Positions 26,298 through 31,978 of a DNA stretch of 31,978 nucleotides are shown here, one piece after another (position 1 is the stretch's first letter; each line of letters starts with the position of its first letter). Both the position numbers and the translations under genes were made by a program. This stretch comes from RGIG5057 sp036653755 (GTDB lineage: Bacteria > Bacillota > Clostridia > TANB77 > CAG-465), in contig JAVVTJ010000007.1 of NCBI GenBank assembly GCA_036653755.1, positions 1-31,978 on the forward strand, read 5' to 3'. The notes under the pieces are model-generated. The model was not told where the DNA came from. It made no database searches and saw only the letters and a list, made by a program, of their open reading frames with translations.

Positions 26298-29200
26298 ACT
26301 TATATATATCCTTTCCATTATAAATATTCTTTATAAATAATTCCAAATATTTATCATCAATTTTAGGCCATTTTAATCCTAAACTATTTAATACATTATT
26401 TGTTATATCTTCTTTTATTATAACATCAGTTGTATAATTTAATGTTTTATTTTCTTTTAAATCTGAAATTATAACCATATATGAAGTTACATTTTTATTC
26501 TTTATAATATTTTGTACTTTATCAACAAATTCATCATCTTCTAATATACATACATTTATGTTAAAACTTTTTTTAAGTAAATTTATAAAACTATCTATAT
26601 ATACATGATTATTGTTAAATAGATGATATATAGGATTCATAATATTTAATTTTGATAATTCAACTATATATTTTGCTGTAACATCAACAGGAGAAAATTC
26701 TAAATAATTATTTTTATAAATATCTTTTGAAATAATTGAATTATCTATAATGAATTTTACTCTTTGAGTAAATCCATTATCATCATAATTTTTTTGAAAT
26801 TTACCATCAGAAATTCTACTCATAAGATTGCCTACTCTTATATTACAACAGTCTAAACCGCCTAATCTTGCTTCTAAAATTCTTAATTCTGATATGTACT
26901 TAGTATATACATATACATTATTTATATTTTGGCCTAGATACATAGTTTTTTCATCAAAATATTTTTTATCCTCAAAGCGTTGCTCTTTAAAACTACCTTC
27001 AAATCCATTTCCAGAAACACTTAATGTAGATATCTGAACTAATCTTATATTATTATTTTTACATACATTTATCAATTTTTCTACTATTTCAACATTTATT
27101 TTATAAAACAAATCTTTATCACCATAATGTCTAACATTTGCAACACAATTAAATACAGTTTTTATATTATTTTCAGATACTATTTTATTTAGCATATATT
27201 CACTATTGTCATCTAATAAATTCATAACAATAACTTTAATTCTATTACCTATATATTTTGCAAAATTTATTCCAAAATAATTTATTAGAACTTTTCTTAA
27301 TCTAGAAGTTCCATCTTCTGTTTTATTTCTTACAATACAATAAACATTAACATCTTCATTAGATGAGATTATATTTTCTAATATATGACTTCCTAAAAAG
27401 CCAGTAGCACCTGTTAAAAGTATATTTCCAATTTTACTTTTGTTTTTTATTTTATTATCATAATTAATATTTAATAATTTATTTATATTAGTGTAATCAT
27501 AATTTTTAATATAGTCACTATATTCATTTTTATCTTCATTTTCAATTAATTTATTTGATATTTCTCTAATTGTTTTATAATTATACACATCTTGATATCC
27601 TAAATCTATATTATTATCTTTAAGAATTAGTATAGCATTTGCAATTTGAAGTGAATCTAATCCAAGTTCAAATAAATTATCTTCAACATCAATATTTATA
27701 TTGCTAAGTACATTAGAAAATGTTGATAATAATGTTCTTTCTAAATCATTTTTAGGATAATTTGTTATTTTATTATTATTATTAATTTCAGGCAATTTAT
27801 TTCTATCTACTTTACCAGTTGTTGTAAGTGGCATTATATCAATTTGTAATATATCATTAGGAATCATATAATCTGGTAAAACTTTACTTAAATGTTTTTT
27901 TAAATCAGAAATATCTATTGATACATTAGAAGTAATATACATATTTAATTTCTTTTTATTTTCTTTTTCCCTTACTATTATATATGCCTCTTTAATATTA
28001 GGATAATTTATAGTACTATTTTGTATTTCAGATATCTCTATTCTATATCCTCTTATTTTTATTTGAAAATCTTGTCTACCTTTAAAAAATATTTCACCTT
28101 TTTCATTCCAAGTAGTAACATCACCAGATTTATATAGTCTTTGATTATTATTATCAATGCAAATATTTAAAAAACTTTTTTTATTATTTATTTCATTATT
28201 TATATATCCTAAACCTACACCATCTCCACCAATGTATAATTCACCGTCTGTAAATATTGGCAATAATCTCATTTTAGAATCTAATATATAACATTTTGAA
28301 TTATCTATGGGTTTACCAATTGGAATAGGATGTACATTAGAATCAACATTATATGTAGTAGTAGCCGCACTACATTCAGTTGGTCCATATATATTTATTA
28401 TATTAGTTAAAGGACAATTATCCTTAATTAATTTTACATATTCGTAAAGCATTACATCTCCACCAGCAACTAAATATTTAACATTTTTAAACATTTGTGG
28501 TTTAAATTTTGCATATTGATGTAATAATTGAGTTGTAAATATTGCTAATGAATTTTTAACATTTAATAATTTTTTCTCATATTCTGTAGCATTCATTAAT
28601 GTATCTTTACATATTAAATATCCTGTTTTTCCATTTAATAAACAAAGCCACATTTCATGCATAGAAGCATCAAATACAATATTACCAGCTAAAAATATAT
28701 TGTCAATTTTATTCATATTAAAATATGTTATATTCTTAACCAACTTACTTATATTTCTATGTGACATCATAGTTCCTTTTGGATTACCAGTTGAACCTGA
28801 TGTATACATAACGTAAGCTAAATCATTACTATTATTTATTAAAGTAAGATTTTCTACTTTTTTTTCTGTTAAATTTATCTCATTAATATTTAAATACTCT
28901 TTTTTCTCAATATTACTGATTACAAATTTACACAAACTATTTTCTATCATATAATCTATTCTTGAATCCGGCAAATTACTATCTAATGGTAAATATGCAG
29001 CACCTGCTTTTAATATTCCAAGTATTGCAATTATTAAATTAAATGATTTATCTATCATAACTCCAACAACATCATTTATTTTGATACTTTTTTCTTCTTT
29101 TAAATAATGTGCTAACTGATTAACTTTTTCATTTAACTCTTTATAAGTTAAAGTACTTTCTTCAAAAACTAAAGCAATATTATCTGGAACTAACTTTACT

Positions 29201-30588
29201 TGCTCTTCAAATAATTCAATGACTGTTTTATCCTTAGGATAATCAGTAGTTGTATCATTAAATTCATATAGTATTTTATTTTTTTCTTCATTAGACATAA
29301 TACATATATTTTCAACATTTACATCGATATCTTCAATTGCATTTTCTAAAATAGCCATTATTCTTGTATGTAAATATTCAATTTCAATATCATCAAATAA
29401 ATCAGTTAAATAATCATAATTTATAGTTAAAGTTCCATTATTATCCATATCTAATAGATGAATTTCTAATTCATCTTGTATAGCTTTAGAAAATATCCAT
29501 TTAGTAGAATATTTATCACTTCCACCTATATCTGCTCTTGCATTTTGATATGAAAGCATAATATTAAAAATTTTACCTTTTATATCTGTTGTTTTATGTA
29601 TATATTCCAAAGTTTTATTAAATGGAAATTTTTGATGTCTAAACATTGCCATAGTATCTAAACCAATTGATTTTACTAAATCTACAAACTTCATATTTTC
29701 TTGTATTTTAATACGAATAGGCATTGTAGATACAAACATACCTAATATTTGCTTTTCCTTAAAATTTGCTCTATTTAATGTAGGAGTACCAATTACAAAA
29801 TCATTACTATCTTTTATTCTATATATATATGTACTTAAAACTGCAAGAAATAACGTATATGCAGATACTCTATTTTCTTTAGTGTATTTAATTATTTTAT
29901 CATTTAAATTTTTATCTAAAATAGCAGAATATCTTTTTGCTTTATTAGATAGTTTTGTAGATGCTGCTTTAATAGAAATAGGACTAGATATATCATTTAA
30001 ATATTCTTTCCAAAAGTTTTCATCTTTTAAATATTTATCCGAAGAAATATATTCTGTTTCTGAACAAATATATTCTAAATATGAAGGTATATTTTTTTCT
30101 TCTTCTATATTATTAACACAATTATCATACATTTTAACAAGTTGATTTATAACTTGTCCAAATGTCCAAGCATCTGATATTATATGATGTAATTTCATAA
30201 ATATATATCCACTATCTTCACTAGATCTTATAACAGTAAAATCATATAATTTATCACAAAATAAATTAAAAGAAGTATCAACACTTTTTTCAAAATAATT
30301 AGTAATTTCTATATCCGTACTATTTGACATATCAATATACTGTATATCTTGATATGCATAATTTTCAATAATTTGATAAGGAATATTTTCATTTTCTTTT
30401 ATTTTTATTCTTAACGCATCATTTAATTTTATTAATTGATTAATTATTTTTACACAAATTTCTTCCTTAAAGTTTTTCTCAATTTTAAGGAAACCCGCTA
30501 TTGTATTTATTATAGAACTACCCTCAAATTTTTCTACCATATAAATATTGTTTTGTGGAAACGTTAAATTACATTTATTACTACTCAT
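26281..30588 (-). CDS. Single-module NRPS: condensation-adenylation-PCP-thioester reductase
   Basis: 1435 residues. Condensation domain (about 1-430) with HHIISDA at 134-140; the usual last Gly is Ala. Adenylation domain (about 445-950) with LTYKELNEKVNQLA, MYTSGSTGNPKGT near 595, NIYGPTECSAATT, GELYIGGDGVGLGY, YKSGDVTTWNEKG and TTTGKVDRNKLPE. Peptidyl carrier LFELGLDSLQIAN with phosphopantetheine Ser979. Terminal reductase domain from about 1055 (LLTGATGFLGSHI) to the end, which would release the product as an aldehyde or alcohol using NAD(P)H. A leading condensation domain suggests acylation of the loaded amino acid, giving an N-acyl amino aldehyde-type product. Gut clostridial NRPSs of this style make peptide aldehydes and pyrazinones. 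The substrate is unknown. AGGAG precedes the ATG. Confidence 0.95.
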   Translation of the reverse strand: MSSNKCNLTFPQNNIYMVEKFEGSSIINTIAGFLKIEKNFKEEICVKIINQLIKLNDALRIKIKENENIPYQIIENYAYQDIQYIDMSNSTDIEITNYFEKSVDTSFNLFCDKLYDFTVIRSSEDSGYIFMKLHHIISDAWTFGQVINQLVKMYDNCVNNIEEEKNIPSYLEYICSETEYISSDKYLKDENFWKEYLNDISSPISIKAASTKLSNKAKRYSAILDKNLNDKIIKYTKENRVSAYTLFLAVLSTYIYRIKDSNDFVIGTPTLNRANFKEKQILGMFVSTMPIRIKIQENMKFVDLVKSIGLDTMAMFRHQKFPFNKTLEYIHKTTDIKGKIFNIMLSYQNARADIGGSDKYSTKWIFSKAIQDELEIHLLDMDNNGTLTINYDYLTDLFDDIEIEYLHTRIMAILENAIEDIDVNVENICIMSNEEKNKILYEFNDTTTDYPKDKTVIELFEEQVKLVPDNIALVFEESTLTYKELNEKVNQLAHYLKEEKSIKINDVVGVMIDKSFNLIIAILGILKAGAAYLPLDSNLPDSRIDYMIENSLCKFVISNIEKKEYLNINEINLTEKKVENLTLINNSNDLAYVMYTSGSTGNPKGTMMSHRNISKLVKNITYFNMNKIDNIFLAGNIVFDASMHEMWLCLLNGKTGYLICKDTLMNATEYEKKLLNVKNSLAIFTTQLLHQYAKFKPQMFKNVKYLVAGGDVMLYEYVKLIKDNCPLTNIINIYGPTECSAATTTYNVDSNVHPIPIGKPIDNSKCYILDSKMRLLPIFTDGELYIGGDGVGLGYINNEINNKKSFLNICIDNNNQRLYKSGDVTTWNEKGEIFFKGRQDFQIKIRGYRIEISEIQNSTINYPNIKEAYIIVREKENKKKLNMYITSNVSIDISDLKKHLSKVLPDYMIPNDILQIDIMPLTTTGKVDRNKLPEINNNNKITNYPKNDLERTLLSTFSNVLSNINIDVEDNLFELGLDSLQIANAILILKDNNIDLGYQDVYNYKTIREISNKLIENEDKNEYSDYIKNYDYTNINKLLNINYDNKIKNKSKIGNILLTGATGFLGSHILENIISSNEDVNVYCIVRNKTEDGTSRLRKVLINYFGINFAKYIGNRIKVIVMNLLDDNSEYMLNKIVSENNIKTVFNCVANVRHYGDKDLFYKINVEIVEKLINVCKNNNIRLVQISTLSVSGNGFEGSFKEQRFEDKKYFDEKTMYLGQNINNVYVYTKYISELRILEARLGGLDCCNIRVGNLMSRISDGKFQKNYDDNGFTQRVKFIIDNSIISKDIYKNNYLEFSPVDVTAKYIVELSKLNIMNPIYHLFNNNHVYIDSFINLLKKSFNINVCILEDDEFVDKVQNIIKNKNVTSYMVIISDLKENKTLNYTTDVIIKEDITNNVLNSLGLKWPKIDDKYLELFIKNIYNGKDIYKYENDN

Positions 30589-30621
30589 AAATCATTTCTC
30601 CTACTACATAACATTAGAAGA

Positions 30622-30650
30622 ATTATATACCAAAAACTCACAAAAAGCAA
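30622..30650 (-). promoter_or_regulatory. Extended -10 promoter of the NRPS-kinase operon
   Basis: Minus strand TGGTATAAT is an extended -10 (TGnTATAAT); the -35 (TTGCTT, 17 bases away) is weak and overlaps the divIC terminator. The NRPS start is about 35 bases downstream. Confidence 0.55.
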
Positions 30651-30686
30651 CATATTTTTACATCTTTTAAAAAATACATTGCTTTT
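30643..30686 (-). terminator. Terminator after divIC
   Basis: AAAAGCAA/TTGCTTTT arms (30643-30650, 30679-30686) with a second inner stem, followed by U5 on the minus strand, about ten bases past the divIC stop. Confidence 0.65.
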
Positions 30687-30696
30687 ACATATTTTA

Positions 30697-30999
30697 CTAT
30701 TTATTTACGTCTATAAATATCTTTTCATATGGCTTTACAAGACCTAAAGATTCTCTTGCCACTTGTTCAATATATTCATCTGTTTCAACATTTGATTCCT
30801 TATCATTATAATATTTTGAAAGTTTTTCTTTACTTGCTATATCTATTTTATACATTTCAATTTGAGAATTATATTTATTCATTAATTCTTGTTGATTAAT
30901 AAAAGTTGAAATAAAATATATAGTTACAAATATAAATAAAATATTTATAAAACTAATTTTTTTCTTTCTTACTACTTTTTTTGTTTTTTGTTTTTTCAT
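30697..30999 (-). CDS. divIC: Septum formation initiator, DivIC/FtsB family
   Basis: 100 residues: very basic cytosolic N-terminus, one membrane helix (about 16-34) and an extracytoplasmic coiled coil, then the family ending EYIEQVARESLGLVKPYEKIF. It works in the FtsL-DivIC-DivIB complex at the division septum. Identification rests on this pattern and on the yabP-yabQ-divIC order, which is conserved in spore formers. Its start overlaps the 3' end of yabQ by 47 bases, with a GAGGG ribosome binding site inside yabQ, suggesting coupled translation. Confidence 0.9.
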   Translation of the reverse strand: MKKQKTKKVVRKKKISFINILFIFVTIYFISTFINQQELMNKYNSQIEMYKIDIASKEKLSKYYNDKESNVETDEYIEQVARESLGLVKPYEKIFIDVNK

Positions 31000-31498
31000 T
31001 TTTAACCCTCTTCTGTTTATTAAATTTTAAAAAATTTATTCTAATAGACTTTATTTTGTTATATATATAAATTACCACATTTTTTATTTTTTTGCAAGCT
31101 TTTTTTACAATTTTAAACAAAAAGTTACAATTTTTTATAAAAAGTTGAAATATAAATTTAAATGGTAAACAAATAAAAGAAAATACATTGTGATAAATAG
31201 TAAAAAAACGGATATATATTTTTATAATAATCTTACTAAAAACACTTATGTATATACTTATACCAAGTATAATAGCAATTATTAAATAAAATCTTATAGA
31301 TTCATTAAGTAATATTACCAGACTAAATATCAAAATAATTAACGATATTATAAAAAACATAATATCTTGCACTATAATAAACTTTTTACTTGTTTTATTA
31401 TATTTTCTATATGCTCTAAAAACATCATATATCAAAGCAAGTAATATACCAATTATTATAAATTGTAAAAAATTAATTGTTTGAATAGATAAATTCAT
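30953..31498 (-). CDS. yabQ: Spore cortex biosynthesis protein YabQ
   Basis: 181 residues with several membrane helices in the first 120. The family start is QTINFLQFIIIGILLALIYDVFRAYRK, followed by a Lys-rich tail (KNEKTKNKKSSKKEKN). YabQ is needed for spore cortex formation in Bacillus and localises to the outer forespore membrane. It starts ten bases after the yabP stop with only a weak ribosome binding site, so translation probably depends on yabP, and therefore on the yabP frameshift. Confidence 0.88.
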   Translation of the reverse strand: MNLSIQTINFLQFIIIGILLALIYDVFRAYRKYNKTSKKFIIVQDIMFFIISLIILIFSLVILLNESIRFYLIIAIILGISIYISVFSKIIIKIYIRFFTIYHNVFSFICLPFKFIFQLFIKNCNFLFKIVKKACKKIKNVVIYIYNKIKSIRINFLKFNKQKRVKNEKTKNKKSSKKEKN

Positions 31499-31507
31499 AT
31501 AATCACA

Positions 31508-31796
31508 CTACTTAAATAATTTATTCATAAATCCTTTGTTCTTTGCGCTATTTATATCACTATAAGCTACTGCTACTATTTGACCTTCAACAACTAATTC
31601 ATTATTATCTAAACTTAATTTATTCATTTTTAAGTCTTCACCTTTTATTGTTAAAATTCCGAAGATCAGTTTGTGCTAGTACTAATTCATCATCAAAGCT
31701 ATGTATATCTATAACTCCTGTTACACAAACTTTTTCTCTGTTTTCCATAATAATATTTTGACTTACAGCTGGTTTATTATTTTTTTTATCTTCCAT
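31508..31796 (-). CDS. yabP: Sporulation protein YabP, with +1 frameshift at a CGG codon
   Basis: 95 residues after restoration. The first frame gives ENREKVCVTGVIDIHSFDDELVLAQTDL and meets CGG at codon 46 (31661-31659). Skipping C continues GILTIKGEDLKMNKLSLDNNELVVEGQIVAVAYSD, the second half of the YabP fold. Zero frame alone would stop seven codons after CGG, leaving half a domain; the second half alone has no start signal, so an automated gene caller would miss the gene. AGAGGTG precedes the ATG. Position directly before yabQ and divIC is the classic location. YabP is required for normal spore cortex or coat in Bacillus. Confidence 0.88.
31658..31664 (-). other. +1 frameshift site in yabP (CTT CGG A)
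   Basis: ACT GAT CTT, C skipped, GGA ATT TTA reads T-D-L-G-I-L, as in other YabP proteins (T-x-L-G-x-L-x-I-K-G). The zero-frame TGA is seven codons away. Confidence 0.87.
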
Positions 31797-31978
31797 ATAT
31801 ACACCTCTTATAATTTATTATATTATTATATATTCATATATACTTTTTTTATTACTCTTTAACTTAATTTTCATACATTTATATATTTTTTTCAGTAATT
31901 CTTGACAATTATAAAAATATATGTTATCCCAAGTTTGACAGTTTTTTGAGGATAAAAAGCCTACAACACAGTAGTTTA

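Noticed and set aside
31543..31761. 72-codon plus-strand ORF opposite yabP
   Set aside because: It is a shadow of the frameshifted yabP gene, which matches a known family and gene order.
5677..31796. Sequencing or assembly errors as the cause of the five frame breaks
   Set aside because: The breaks are not in homopolymers, all five share the same CGG rule, and plain CTTGGA occurs unaltered in pyk, the cysteine desulfurase and the NRPS. Raw reads would still be the final proof.
5677..31796. CGG reassigned to another amino acid (Trp or Gln, as known in some bacteria)
   Set aside because: A changed meaning would not restore the reading frame; at all five sites the frame itself changes.
5677..31796. 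Classical -1 slippery sites or stop-codon recoding at the breaks
   Set aside because: There is no X-XXY-YYZ heptamer, the shift is +1, and the zero-frame stops lie 2 to about 18 codons away in varied contexts, so a stop is not the trigger.

Overview
The window comes from a very AT-rich, spore-forming Firmicute, most likely an uncultured (possibly gut) Clostridia lineage. Evidence is the codon use, AGGAGG-type ribosome binding sites, consensus sigma-A promoters, the sporulation genes spoVM, yabP and yabQ, and a clostridial-type single-module NRPS. The genus assignment is inference.

Most genes lie on the minus strand and are described left to right. 128-2887: response regulator, GT51 peptidoglycan glycosyltransferase and GT2 membrane glycosyltransferase. 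2888-4370: a VanZ-family gene flanked by two inverted copies of a 69-nt repeat, then a small unknown gene. 4403-12154: cysteine desulfurase, then a likely operon rnj-gltX-ileS. 12479-17111: recG and leuS. 17130-20558: a winged-helix gene remnant, dGTPase-like HD protein, diacylglycerol-kinase-family protein and a DUF5050-like protein. 20640-21087: a non-coding element bounded by a perfect 24-bp inverted repeat, with a consensus promoter inside. 21216-24519: pyk, rpmB, an unknown Cys-containing protein, spoVM (22 codons) with a small membrane protein, and nth. 24539-30588: a sensor histidine kinase translationally coupled to a C-A-PCP-reductase NRPS. 30697-31796: divIC, yabQ and yabP, the classic spore/division cluster.

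The outstanding observation is that five genes (ileS, rnj, recG, the histidine kinase and yabP) are each split into two frames. In all five the break falls exactly on an in-frame CGG codon, and skipping the C (+1 shift, next codon GGA or GGT = Gly) restores a full-length, family-typical protein. Four sites read CTT-C-GG and one reads ACA-C-GG. Scanning every CGG trinucleotide by eye on the coding strands, I found no other in-frame CGG in the window, so none is read as arginine, while CGT, CGC, CGA, AGA and AGG are. The simplest reading is that CGG is an unassigned codon in this organism and acts as an efficient, general +1 frameshift signal in essential and sporulation genes. I annotate those five genes as single CDSs across the shift.
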